This document shows positions 1 to 8,351 of a DNA stretch of 64,000 bases, piece by piece. Source of the stretch: PALSA-693 sp963834725 (lineage in GTDB: Bacteria > Actinomycetota > Acidimicrobiia > Acidimicrobiales > Palsa-688); contig CAWICN010000001.1 in assembly GCA_963834725.1 (NCBI GenBank), positions 5,270,001 to 5,334,000 of the forward strand, in the 5' to 3' direction. Position 1 is the first letter of the stretch. The number at the start of each line of letters is the position of its first letter. Below the pieces are notes generated by a model that saw only the letters and a program-made list of their open reading frames with translations, had not been told where the DNA came from and ran no database searches. The translations under genes and the position numbers were made by a program.

Positions 1-1595
1 TTGGTATCGATCCGAACTCCTTCGAAACGGGGATGGCGCAGTCGACCGTCGGGGGTCCATTCCGAGAAGGTCACCTCGACGACCATCTCCGGTCGAACCC
101 AGTGGGAGCCTTTGACCCTGCCGGCATCGACGAATGGCGATTTTTCCGCCCTCAGCCCGGCCAGCGTCTGCTGAAGGCCGGCCAGCTCCCGGTCGTCGAA
201 TCCCGAGCCGACCCTGCCGGCGTACCGGAGCTGCCCATCATCGTCGTAGTAGCCGACGAGCAGGGCACCGAGACCCACCCGCTGTCCCGACCGGTCCGTC
301 CATCCCCCGACGACCAGGTCCTGTGAGGTCGTGCACTTGAGCTTGCGCCAATCGGGCGATCGCCCGCTCCGGTAAACGCTGTCCGCCCGTTTGGCGATGA
401 GCCCCTCCCAGCCGTCCCGGCAGGCGGCGTCGAGCAGGGACCGGGGGTCGCCTTCGACCACCTCGACCAGGCGGACGACGTCGGCGACGCCTTCCATCAG
501 CTGCGCCAGCAATCGGCGACGGTCTGAGAGGGGTAGTCCGGTCGTGTCATTGCCGAGCAGGTGCAGGAGATCGAAGAGGTGCAACTCGGGCCGGGCCGGC
601 GATCGCGCTTGCTGTAGCCGGGCGAAACTGGTGCGCTCCCCATCGAAGGCCACCAGCTCGCCGTCGACGGTGAAGTTGTCGGCCGGGAGCGCGGCGAGCG
701 CGGCCGCGATCTCCGGGAAGCGCTCGGTGAAGGACAGGTGGTTGCGAGACCACAGCTCGACCTGCTGGCCATTACGGACCGCCACGCAGCGCAATCCGTC
801 CAGCTTGCGCTGGTAGGTCCAGCCGGCGGAGCCGAGCACCCGCAGGTCCTGCGGCACCCGGAGCGCTTGGGCGAGCATCGGCGGCCGCCAGGTGGCTCGC
901 CCGGGGTGCCATTGGCTGCTCCGGGCGTCCCCCCGTACCTCCTCGATGCTTCGGCCCGAGAGCACCGAGTCAGGTGCCTCGACCGTCAGATCAACGGTCC
1001 GGCTGGCCTGCTCGTCGCTCCGCTTGACCATGATCCACGCTTCCCGCTCATCTGCCGGGCTGGTCCGGGTCAGCGCCCAGCCTCCGTGCAGCTTGGTCCC
1101 GTCGAGCCATACCGACAGATGACCGGCGCCCACGGCGTCGACCACCGAAACGGGATGCCCGCTTTTCTGGGTCAGGTTCTGGTAGGTGCCTTCGTCCCAG
1201 ACGATGACGGCCCCGGCGCCGTATTCGCCCGAGGCGATGGTGCCTTCGAATGTGGCGTAATCCAGCGGGTGGTCCTCCACGTGCACGGCCAGCCGCTTGA
1301 CGGATGGATCGAGGGATGGCCCTTTCGGGACCGCCCAGGAGATGAGCACCCCCTCCGCCTCGAAGCGGACGTCGTAGTGGAGGCGTCGGGCGGCGTGCTT
1401 CTGGACGACGAAACGGAGCTCGTCAGCTGCGACCCCTGCCCCCTGGACGTCGCTGGGGGGTTCTGGAGCCCCGGAAGGTTCGGCCGCCCCGGAGGGTTCG
1501 GCCGCCCCGGAGGGTTCTGGCGTGCGGTCGAAGTTCCTCTTGGCCCGATACGTCTGAAGACGATCACCCTCGGGGTCGTCGGGTGCCGGTGCCAC
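1..1595 (-). CDS. ligD: LigD-type ATP-dependent DNA ligase with N-terminal 3'-phosphoesterase domain (3' end cut by window edge)
   Basis: Non-homologous end-joining type ligase that heals 3' ends and seals breaks. About 531 residues are visible. After a GTG start, an N-terminal stretch ending LQTYRAKRNFDRTPEPSG and a Pro/Ser/Glu-rich linker lead into the phosphoesterase domain (FVVQKHAARRLHYDVRFE, then GEYGAGAVIVWDEGTY). The ligase domain follows with nucleotidyltransferase motif RKLDGLR (KxDG lysine, near position 806) and the OB-fold stretch GSHWVRPEMVVEVTFSEW. The frame stays open to base 1, where FEGVRIDT matches the usual end of the family, so the stop must lie just outside. The GTG at 1595 is the only start, because an in-frame TAG lies three codons upstream of it. 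There is no polymerase/primase domain, and no Ku gene is in the window. Confidence 0.9.
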   Translation of the reverse strand, partial: MAPAPDDPEGDRLQTYRAKRNFDRTPEPSGAAEPSGAAEPSGAPEPPSDVQGAGVAADELRFVVQKHAARRLHYDVRFEAEGVLISWAVPKGPSLDPSVKRLAVHVEDHPLDYATFEGTIASGEYGAGAVIVWDEGTYQNLTQKSGHPVSVVDAVGAGHLSVWLDGTKLHGGWALTRTSPADEREAWIMVKRSDEQASRTVDLTVEAPDSVLSGRSIEEVRGDARSSQWHPGRATWRPPMLAQALRVPQDLRVLGSAGWTYQRKLDGLRCVAVRNGQQVELWSRNHLSFTERFPEIAAALAALPADNFTVDGELVAFDGERTSFARLQQARSPARPELHLFDLLHLLGNDTTGLPLSDRRRLLAQLMEGVADVVRLVEVVEGDPRSLLDAACRDGWEGLIAKRADSVYRSGRSPDWRKLKCTTSQDLVVGGWTDRSGQRVGLGALLVGYYDDDGQLRYAGRVGSGFDDRELAGLQQTLAGLRAEKSPFVDAGRVKGSHWVRPEMVVEVTFSEWTPDGRLRHPRFEGVRIDT

Positions 1596-2238
1596 CCCGC
1601 CGTTCTACCCCAATTTGGGCGGTTCCTCCTCGGGTTCGCGCCGGCGCCGGCGCCGTCGGCGGGCTGATCCCGATCGCTCCGGTTTGCTCGAGAGCGCCCG
1701 ACACACCGGGCTGGCGGCGGGCCAGGCTCGGTCATTTCCCTCGCCGAGCTACTTCCTCGCCCGCCGCTAACACGCAGGGTGGTCGGCCACCAACCTTCCC
1801 TGTCGCGAATCATTCCATTTTGAGCCTTTCTGTTGCCAATCGTGTCCAACTGAAGGGGACGCCGCGACAGAGAATTGGCCCCTACGCCATGGTTTGTCAC
1901 GGAGCGTGGGGCCGGGGCCTCCAGACCAGCGGGCCTCCAGACCGCCGGGCCGCCAGACCAGCGGGCCTCCAGACCGCCAGGCCGCCAGACCGTCGGGCCG
2001 CCAGACCGTCGGGCCGCCAGACCGTCGGGCCTCCAGACCGCCGGGCCTCCAGACCGCCAGTTGCGGCCCGGACGGAACGGCAGGATCCAGTCAGCCCGCC
2101 GCCGCGGGGCTCGCGATCCCAGGTGATCAGGCTTACGGAAAGCCCGAACCGGTGGCTATGCAGTTTACCTGAGTCCTAAAGGAACAACTTTGCTTCTATG
2201 GTCGTTATCCTTGAGTAACTTACAGCATTACACCTTCG
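1596..2238. other. Divergent intergenic region between ligD and lon
   Basis: A 643-bp gap between divergently transcribed genes. Its first half is less GC-rich and presumably holds the ligD promoter. Its middle is a 16-bp tandem repeat, annotated separately. The last 70 bp before lon are AT-richer and probably hold the lon promoter, but I cannot identify a clear -35/-10 pair. Open frames across the repeat are by-products of a repeat unit that is not a multiple of three. Confidence 0.7.
1915..2058. repeat. 16-bp tandem repeat, nine copies, upstream of lon
   Basis: Nine consecutive 16-bp units of the form GGGCCTCCAGACCGCC, with substitutions limited mainly to positions 1, 6, 14 and 15. Because 16 is not divisible by three, all three plus-strand frames remain open and give Arg/Pro/Gln-rich nonsense peptides. 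The array lies about 180 bp upstream of the lon start. Such an array is a candidate length-variable locus. Confidence 0.9.
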
Positions 2239-4622
2239 ATGAAAAGGTCGCTCATGTCACCGATCGCCACCTCCGCGCTGCCGTTGCTCCCCCTGGATGC
2301 CGGGGTGGTGCTTCCCGGCATGACCATCACTCTGGCCCTGGAGACCCCTGAGGCGCGTGCCGCCGCCGAGGCCGCCACGGGCGCCGGGAACCGCTTGGTG
2401 CTCGTCCCCCGCCTCGGGCGGACCAGCGGTCCCGATGCCAGCTCCGGTCGCTTCGCCCGGGTGGGAACGATCGCCCAGGTCGAGCGCACCGGCGCCCTTC
2501 CGGGCGGCACCCCCGCGGTGGTGGTGCAGGCCCTGGAGCGGGCCGCGATAGGGGCCGCGACCGCAGCCGCCGGTCCGGCGCTCTGGGTGAATGTGGAGAT
2601 CGTGGAGGAGCCTCCGGCCACCGACGCCGCGGTCGAGGCCGCCCGTGAGCTTCGAGCCGTGTTCGAGGCTATCGGAGAGCACCGGGGCGCCGGCCGGCTC
2701 GGCGATATCCTCCGTGGCATCACCGAGCCCGGCCGGCTGGCCGACATGGCGGGCTACTGGCCCGAGCTCTCGGTGGAACGCAAGGTCGAACTGCTCGAGA
2801 CCCTCGATCCGGCCCGCCGGGTTGAGCTGGTGCTGGCGTGGGGGCGCGAGGCGCTGGCCGAGCTGGAACTCAAGGATCGCATCAGGACCGATGTGTCCGA
2901 GGGGATGGAGCGGACTCAGCGCGAATACCTGCTGCGCCAGCAGCTGGCGGCCATCCGCAAGGAGCTCGGCGAGCAGGGCGATGGCGACCAGGGCGACGAC
3001 TACCGGACCCGTCTGGAGGCGCTGATGGTCAGCGACGCGACGCGGACCACCATCGCACGCGAGATCGACAAGCTGGAGCGCACGAGCGAGCAGAGCCCGG
3101 AGCACGGGTGGATCAGGACCTGGCTCGACCTGGTGTTTGAGCTGCCTTGGGGAGTTCGTTCCGATGACCGCCTCGACATCGGCGAGGCCCGTTCGGTGCT
3201 CGACGCCGATCACACCGGACTCGACGACGTGAAGGAACGGATCATCGAGCATCTGGCTGTGCGCAAGCTGCGCGTGGAGCGAAATCTCGAGGACGCGCCC
3301 GTCCCGGGTGGCGGGCGGGGCCGCGGCGGCATGATCCTGACCCTCGTCGGGCCGCCCGGAGTCGGCAAGACTTCGCTCGGCGAGTCTGTGGCCCGCGCCA
3401 TGGGTCGATCGTTCGTGCGAGTCGCACTTGGCGGCGTGCGCGACGAAGCGGAGATCCGCGGCCATCGACGCACCTATGTCGGTGCCCTGCCCGGCCGCGT
3501 GGTCCGGGCCATCAAGGACGCCGGAAGCATGAACCCCGTCATCCTGCTCGATGAGGTGGACAAGCTCGGCAGCGACTGGCGCGGGGATCCGTCCTCCGCG
3601 CTTCTCGAAGTGCTCGATCCGGCCCAGAACCACACCTTCCGGGACCACTACCTCGACCTCGATCTGGATCTATCGGATGTGCTGTTCCTGGCCACCGCCA
3701 ACATGGCGGAGCAAATCCCCGCACCGTTGTTCGACCGCATGGAGGTCGTCCGCCTCGACGGGTACACCGAAGACGAGAAGGTCGCCATCGCACGTGACCA
3801 TCTGCTGCCCCGGCAGTGGGCCCGTGCCGGTCTGCTCGACGGTGAGGTGGCCATCACCGATGCGGCGTTGCGCGCCGTGGTGGCCGGGTACACCCGTGAG
3901 GCGGGGGTGCGAAGCCTGGAGCGGGAACTGGGCCGATTGTTGCGGAAGGCGGCGGCCAAGGTGGCGGCAGGCAGTGCCGCCACACCGCTGTCCGTGGACG
4001 AAGCGGACGTCGCCCAGTGGCTCGGTCGGCCCCGCCACCAGCCCGAAGTGGCCGAGCGGACCGTCGATCCCGGGAGTGGCGACCGGTCTGGCCGTGACGG
4101 GCGTGGGCGGCGACGTCCTGTTCGTTGAAGCCAGCGCCGCGCCCGGTGAACCCGGCCTGACGATCACCGGCCAGCTCGGCGAGGTCATGCAGGAGTCAGC
4201 GCAGATTGCAATGTCCTATGTGCGGGCTCACGCGCGCCAGCCTGGGGCTGCAGCCGGACGCTTTTGACCATCTGCGCATCCACATTCACGTTCCGGCTGG
4301 AGCGATCCCGAAGGATGGACCCTCCGCCGGCGTGACCATGACCACCGCGTTGGTGAGCCTCCTGACCGAACGGCCCGTGCGCCCCGAGGTCGGGATGACC
4401 GGCGAGGTCACCTTGCAGGGAAAGGTGCTTCCGATCGGTGGCGTCAAGCAGAAGGTCCTGGCCGCCCATCGAGCCGGGCTGACCGAAGTGGTGCTTCCCG
4501 CTCGCAATGCGCCGGACCTCGAAGATGTCCCGGAGGCGGTCCGCGAGCAGATGACGTTCCACTTCGCGGCTGAAGTTGGCGAAGTTCTCGAACACGCCTT
4601 GAAGCAAGAAACCTTGGTGTAG
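2239..4622 (+). CDS. lon: ATP-dependent protease Lon, interrupted by two single-base frameshifts
   Basis: Cytoplasmic AAA+ serine protease. The substrate-binding N domain (LPLLPLDAGVVLPGM onward) is followed by the AAA module: Walker A GPPGVGKT near residue 371, Walker B VILLDEVDK near 434, and the Lon-typical GGVRDEAEIRGHRRTYVGA. The protease domain is present but split. The frame shifts by +1 near 4071-4075 (between VDPG and VATGLAVTG) and by +1 again near 4238-4243 (between RAHARQ and LGLQPDAF). The catalytic Ser codon (4323-4325, in PKDGPSAG) and Lys codon (4446-4448, in GGVKQK) lie only in the third frame. Removing two bases leaves exactly 794 codons, close to the normal length. As written, translation stops at 4128 and gives a 629-residue protein lacking the protease site. 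Sequencing error or pseudogene are both possible. Confidence 0.9.
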
Positions 4623-4674
4623 CAAGGGAAATTTCGACTAACTGGCTCGAAAGCCCTTGTCATGCAAGGGAAAT
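4622..4674 (+). repeat. Direct repeat pair GCAAGGGAAAT upstream of hup
   Basis: An identical 11-bp element occurs at 4622-4632 and 4664-4674, 42 bp apart. The second copy lies just upstream of the proposed -35 box of hup, and the first overlaps the lon stop codon. Spacing of four helical turns is compatible with a regulator binding one face of the DNA, but no known regulator is assigned. Confidence 0.6.
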
Positions 4675-4676
4675 GC

Positions 4677-4706
4677 TTGACCTGCAGCTCCAAAACCTCT
4701 TGTATA
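4677..4706 (+). promoter_or_regulatory. Probable sigma-70-like promoter of hup
   Basis: TTGACC at 4677-4682 and TGTATA at 4701-4706 are separated by 18 bp and lie about 35 bp upstream of the hup start codon. The segment is the most AT-rich in the neighbourhood. Strong constitutive expression would fit a nucleoid protein. Assigned by eye only. Confidence 0.55.
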
Positions 4707-4741
4707 TCAGGGAACTTCCCCAACAGCGCCAGGAGGTGCCG

Positions 4742-5152
4742 GTGAACAGGACAGAGCTCGTCGAGGCAGTGGTCCGCAGGACCGGACTCGACAAGAAGCA
4801 GGCGGACGCTGCGGTGACCGCCTTGACCGAGTCGGTGATGGCTGAGACCAAAGCCGGCAACAAGGTGGCGATCTTCGGGTTCGGAACCTTCTCGCCGAGC
4901 GCCCGGGCCGCCCGGATGGGTCGGAATCCCCAAACGGGCGCCCCGGTGAGGATCGCCGCATCAAGAGGCGTGCGCTTCGCGCCCGCCTCTGCGTTCAAGG
5001 AGTCCCTCAACAGCCGCGGCAAGGCGGCGGCGGGCAAGAAGGCTGCACCAGCAAAGAAGGCTGCAACCAGGAAGACCGGGCCGGCCAAGAAGACCGCGGC
5101 CAAGAAGGCCTCGGCTGCGAAGAAGACCACCCGGGCAGCCAAGAAGCGCTGA
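4742..5152 (+). CDS. hup: HU-family nucleoid protein with Lys/Ala-rich C-terminal tail
   Basis: DNA-bending, nucleoid-compacting protein of 136 residues. Residues 1-90 are a standard HU fold (NRTELVEAVVRRTGLDKKQA; the beta-arm segment GRNPQTGAPVRIAASRGVRF). Residues 95-136 are a basic tail of AAKK/APAKK repeats, resembling mycobacterial HupB. The GTG at 4742 was chosen over an upstream frame-open start because a perfect AGGAGG sits six bases before it and HU proteins begin at NRTELV. A second basic gene follows after 11 bp, probably in the same transcript. Confidence 0.93.
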   Translation: MNRTELVEAVVRRTGLDKKQADAAVTALTESVMAETKAGNKVAIFGFGTFSPSARAARMGRNPQTGAPVRIAASRGVRFAPASAFKESLNSRGKAAAGKKAAPAKKAATRKTGPAKKTAAKKASAAKKTTRAAKKR

Positions 5153-5163
5153 AAGAGGGGACA

Positions 5164-5589
5164 ATGAGCCCAGTTAAGAAGACGGCGGCTGCGGCCAAGA
5201 AGACGGGTCCGCCCCGAAAGGCGGCCTCAGCGAAGGCCACCGCGAAGCGGGTCGGCGTCAAGAAGACGTCGGCAACAGCGGCCAAGCGAACGACCGCGAA
5301 GCGGGCGACCGTCAAGAAGGCGGCTACCAAGCGGACCGCGACCGTCAAAAAGGCCGCTCCGGCCAAGCGCGCTCCGGCCAAGCGAGCTCCCGCCAAGAGA
5401 GCTCCGGCCAAGAGAGCTCCGGCCAAGAAGACCACGGCGGCCAAGAAGACCGGAGCCGCCAAGAAGACGGCCGGCAAACGGACCGCTCCGGCTAAGCGGA
5501 CCGCCACCAAGGCGGTGCCGGCCCAGCGAGCCTCGGGGGCCACCAAGCGGGTAGTCACCCGAAGGGCGATACCGGCCAAGAAGGCCTAG
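5164..5589 (+). CDS. Histone H1-like Lys/Ala/Pro-rich basic protein
   Basis: Low-complexity protein of 141 residues made almost only of Lys, Ala, Arg, Thr and Pro, with no globular domain visible. The middle carries four or five copies of a KRAPA pentapeptide. The composition resembles bacterial H1-like proteins and the tail of the HU gene immediately upstream. A purine-rich AAGAGGGG precedes the ATG by four bases. It probably binds DNA or RNA non-specifically, together with HU. The assignment rests on composition and context, not on homology to a defined domain. Confidence 0.75.
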   Translation: MSPVKKTAAAAKKTGPPRKAASAKATAKRVGVKKTSATAAKRTTAKRATVKKAATKRTATVKKAAPAKRAPAKRAPAKRAPAKRAPAKKTTAAKKTGAAKKTAGKRTAPAKRTATKAVPAQRASGATKRVVTRRAIPAKKA

Positions 5590-5828
5590 GCCTACAACTC
5601 GCGGGGCGCTCCGTCCGCGGCCATCTGTAGTCCGACCGGCGTAGTTGCTCTCGCGGGCTAGCGAAGACGGCACGCGAAAGCGGCCGAGTGGTTCGGCCCG
5701 AGTGGCGCGGCCCGAGTCGACCGGCACAGTGCCTCTGCGCCGGCAACGGCCGGCATCGCACGACCGACCGACCGGCCGTTCGTCAGACCAGAGACGAGCC
5801 ACCGGCTGGCCCTGTTTCATCGGGACGG

Positions 5829-6434
5829 CTATCTGTTGACGGCGGCCAGATCGTCGGGCACGTCGACGTCCCAGCTCAGGCGGGTCGAGCGCACGACGCG
5901 GATGGGTAGACCGATACGTCCGGCCTCGTCGAGGTGGCGGGCAAAGGACCCGGGTCCATACGAGAAGACGAAACCCGACGCGGTCGGAATGGCGATGACG
6001 TTCGTCCCGTCCCCACGGCGGTCGGGCACGATGGTGATTCCGGGAAAGCGGGTCGCCCATCGCAGGTCGGTCGCGAGAGGCAGGTCGCCGGCGGCTACGA
6101 CGACGAGCGACGCACCGGCCGCCGCCAACCGCGACACTCCTTCGTGAACGGCCCCGTTGAGCCCGCGCCCCGGTTCCCAGATGACGAGCGCGCCGAGTCC
6201 CCGCGCCCACGTCGCCACTTCCAGGTCATCGCACACCACCGCGACGGGCAGGCCCGCTGCGGAGGCCACCACCCGGGACGCCATTTTCTGAGCCAGCGCG
6301 GCGCGCTCAGGCGCCGACATCGCCGGCGCCAGGCGAAGTTTGGCGTCACGGAAGGCCTTGACCGGGATGAGCACCGCCTCCCGCCCGAGCCAACTTTCCC
6401 GGCTCGGAATAGGCGGCATGGCGGCCTCGGGCAT
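5829..6434 (-). CDS. cofC: 2-phospho-L-lactate/phosphoenolpyruvate guanylyltransferase (F420 biosynthesis)
   Basis: Transfers GMP to a phospho-organic acid to give the activated precursor used in coenzyme F420 assembly. In actinobacteria the homologue (FbiD) uses phosphoenolpyruvate. The 201-residue protein shows the family start LIPVKAFRDAKLRLAP, the nucleotide-binding part VVVAAGDLPLA, then PDRRGDGTNVIAIP and the C-terminal DVDVPDDL. The other F420 genes are not in the window. ATG at 6419 is an alternative start. About 240 bp between it and the H1-like gene show nothing recognisable. Confidence 0.87.
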   Translation of the reverse strand: MPEAAMPPIPSRESWLGREAVLIPVKAFRDAKLRLAPAMSAPERAALAQKMASRVVASAAGLPVAVVCDDLEVATWARGLGALVIWEPGRGLNGAVHEGVSRLAAAGASLVVVAAGDLPLATDLRWATRFPGITIVPDRRGDGTNVIAIPTASGFVFSYGPGSFARHLDEAGRIGLPIRVVRSTRLSWDVDVPDDLAAVNR

Positions 6435-6496
6435 GTGCGCATCCTACGACCGGACCAAACGTCTCGACGAGTGGGTCGGCCCGGTAGGCTCCGGGC

Positions 6497-6904
6497 GTGC
6501 GAGTGGCTTTCGGCGCTGACGAGGACACACCACTGGCCGAGGCGGTGACGGCCTACCTGACCGGCGCCGGCCACACCATCGACGTCCTCGCCGACAGCGC
6601 GCCGTGGCCCGAGGTCGGCCGGGCGGTCGGCGAAGCAGTGGCGAGCGGACAGGCCGATCGCGGCGTGGTGTGCTGCTGGACGGGCACGGGTGTGTCGATA
6701 GCCGCCAATAAAGTGCCCGGGGTACGGGCCGCCCTTTGCGTGGACGCCGAGACGGCCCGCGGGGCCCGACGGTGGAACGACGCCAACGTGGTGGCCCTCA
6801 GCCTCCGCTTGACCAGCGAGCAGGTCGCCACCGAGATCCTTGACGCCTTTTTCGTGACCGATCCGGACCCGGGCGAGGCCGACACCATAGCTGCGCTCGA
6901 TTGA
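6497..6904 (+). CDS. RpiB/LacAB-family sugar-phosphate isomerase-like protein
   Basis: A 135-residue protein of the ribose-5-phosphate isomerase B fold. The family core is clear: GVVCCWTGTGVSIAANKVPG, then RAALC and ARRWNDANVVALSLR. The usual CGTGIG loop reads CWTGTG, so the proton-shuttling cysteine is kept but the loop is changed, and the substrate may differ from classic RpiB. The GTG start gives VRVAFGAD. Its TGA overlaps the ATG of the next gene (TGATG), so it is the first gene of a tight three-gene operon. Confidence 0.8.
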   Translation: MRVAFGADEDTPLAEAVTAYLTGAGHTIDVLADSAPWPEVGRAVGEAVASGQADRGVVCCWTGTGVSIAANKVPGVRAALCVDAETARGARRWNDANVVALSLRLTSEQVATEILDAFFVTDPDPGEADTIAALD

Positions 6905-7638
6905 TGCAGCGGCTGTACCCGACGTCGGTGGACCTGCCGGATGCGTCCAGTCTCGAGCAGGAATACTTCGTCTCTGCGGAACAACACATCCGTGCAAATT
7001 TCGCGGTTTCGATCGACGGGATGGTGGCGGTCGGCGGCCGCAGTGCGGCGCTCGGTGGTCTCGCTGACCGGGCGGCGTTCATGGCCATGCGAGCCGTCGC
7101 GGATGTGATCCTTGTCGGAGCCGGCACCGTGCGCGCCGAAGATTATGGGCCGGTTCGGCTGGAGGAGGCGGCCCGCGAACGGCGGCTGGCTCGCCGTCAG
7201 GCGGCGCTGCCGGCGCTGGCGATCGTCAGCGGGCGGGGGGGCCTGGCGCCCACGGCGCGGGTGTTCACCGGCAGGGTGAAGCCGTTACTCCTGACCTCGG
7301 CCCGCGTTGCAGCGGCTCGAGCGGATCTGGCCGTGGTGGCGGAGATCGTGGCTTGCGGTGATGACGATGTCGACCTGACCCGGGGACTCGACGCGCTGCG
7401 CGACCGGGGCTTCGGCCGGGTGCTCTGCGAAGGGGGTCCGATGCTGCTGGAGTCGCTCGTCGAATCGGGACTGCTGGACGAGCTGTGCTGTACCACTACA
7501 CCCGCCCTGGTCGGGCCGGGACAACGGAGTCTTGCCGGTGATCGAGCCCGGCTCGATCCGTTCCGTCTGCGTCTGACCGCCGTCCTCGAGGGGGACGGCA
7601 TGATCTTCGCCCGCTACGCCAGCGAGGGCCGGCCGTGA
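6904..7638 (+). CDS. RibD C-terminal (DHFR-like) pyrimidine reductase-family protein
   Basis: A 244-residue NADPH-dependent reductase of the RibD_C/dihydrofolate-reductase fold, without a deaminase domain. Visible signatures are ANFAVSIDGMVAVGG, the nucleotide-binding stretch RAVADVILVGAGTVRAEDYG and VLCEGGPMLLESLVESGLLDE. In riboflavin synthesis this fold reduces the ribosylamino-pyrimidine. Stand-alone mycobacterial relatives have other reductase activity, so the substrate is uncertain. It overlaps its upstream neighbour by TGATG and its downstream neighbour by four bases. Confidence 0.82.
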   Translation: MQRLYPTSVDLPDASSLEQEYFVSAEQHIRANFAVSIDGMVAVGGRSAALGGLADRAAFMAMRAVADVILVGAGTVRAEDYGPVRLEEAARERRLARRQAALPALAIVSGRGGLAPTARVFTGRVKPLLLTSARVAAARADLAVVAEIVACGDDDVDLTRGLDALRDRGFGRVLCEGGPMLLESLVESGLLDELCCTTTPALVGPGQRSLAGDRARLDPFRLRLTAVLEGDGMIFARYASEGRP

Positions 7639-8327
7639 ACCGGGCCCCGACCCTCGCGGTCGAACGAGACCTCTGGGCGCAGGGTCACGAGGTCGTGGTC
7701 GGCGTCGATGAGGTCGGGCGGGGTTCGTGGGCCGGGCCGATCATGGTGGGTGCCGCCATGCTCCCCCAGGACCGGCGGGTTTACCGGGTGCGCGATTCCA
7801 AGATGTTGCGTGAGCCGGAGCGCGAGCGGTTGTTCGATCGCCTGGCGCGGTGGTGTGCGGCCTGGTCCGTCGGTGCTGCGTCTCAGGTGGAATGCGACGA
7901 CCTCGGTATGGCGGAGGCGCAGCGGCTGGCCGCCCGCCGGGCCATCGACGCTCTCGGCGTCACACCCGACCAGGTGCTGGTGGATGGTAATTGGGACTTC
8001 GTGGGCCTTGGTTGCACCCAGCGCATCATCAAAGGCGACGCCACCTGCCTGACGATCGCCACCGCATCAATCCTGGCCAAAGTCACGCGGGACCGCATCA
8101 TGCGTGGTGAGGCCGAGCATTACCCGGAGTACGAGTTCGATTCCAACAAGGGCTACCCGTGTCCTCGGCACAAGATGGCGTTGCAGGCGTATGGCCCCTC
8201 GGCGATCCACCGCCGGACCTGGATCTTCATGGAGCACCTGGTTTGGGGCGTGGCCGGATCCCGGGCCGCGCCCCGGCCCTGGTTGCCGGTGGACGAGCCG
8301 GACGACCGGCTCTCCCTTTTCCCCTGA
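7635..8327 (+). CDS. rnhB: Ribonuclease HII
   Basis: Removes ribonucleotides and RNA primers from DNA. The catalytic acidic motif GVDEVGRGSWAGP lies near residues 23-35, followed by DSKML, QVLVDGNW and SILAKVTRDRIM. At 230 residues it has the normal family length. The GTG start overlaps the upstream TGA (GTGA), which makes it the last gene of the rpiB-like/ribD-like/rnhB operon. The protein ends in DRLSLFP, which resembles a PCNA/beta-clamp-interaction type tail, but that reading is only suggestive. Confidence 0.93.
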   Translation: MNRAPTLAVERDLWAQGHEVVVGVDEVGRGSWAGPIMVGAAMLPQDRRVYRVRDSKMLREPERERLFDRLARWCAAWSVGAASQVECDDLGMAEAQRLAARRAIDALGVTPDQVLVDGNWDFVGLGCTQRIIKGDATCLTIATASILAKVTRDRIMRGEAEHYPEYEFDSNKGYPCPRHKMALQAYGPSAIHRRTWIFMEHLVWGVAGSRAAPRPWLPVDEPDDRLSLFP

Positions 8328-8348
8328 TTCGAATACTCAGCATTCGAA
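8328..8348. other. Inverted repeat between convergent genes
   Basis: TTCGAAT and ATTCGAA arms of 7 bp flank a 7-bp loop in the 24-bp gap between rnhB and the convergent lipoprotein gene. No T-tract follows. It could mark a weak two-way transcription end, or be chance. Confidence 0.35.
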
Positions 8349-8351
8349 CGC

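Noticed and set aside
1875..2172. Three overlapping plus-strand frames with Arg/Pro/Gln repeats
   Set aside because: They are the three readings of a 16-bp repeat whose unit is not a multiple of three, with no start signal or domain.
2209..2238. CTTGAGT upstream of lon as a HspR (HAIR) site
   Set aside because: Only one half-site is present. The inverted partner ACTCAAG is missing at the required spacing.
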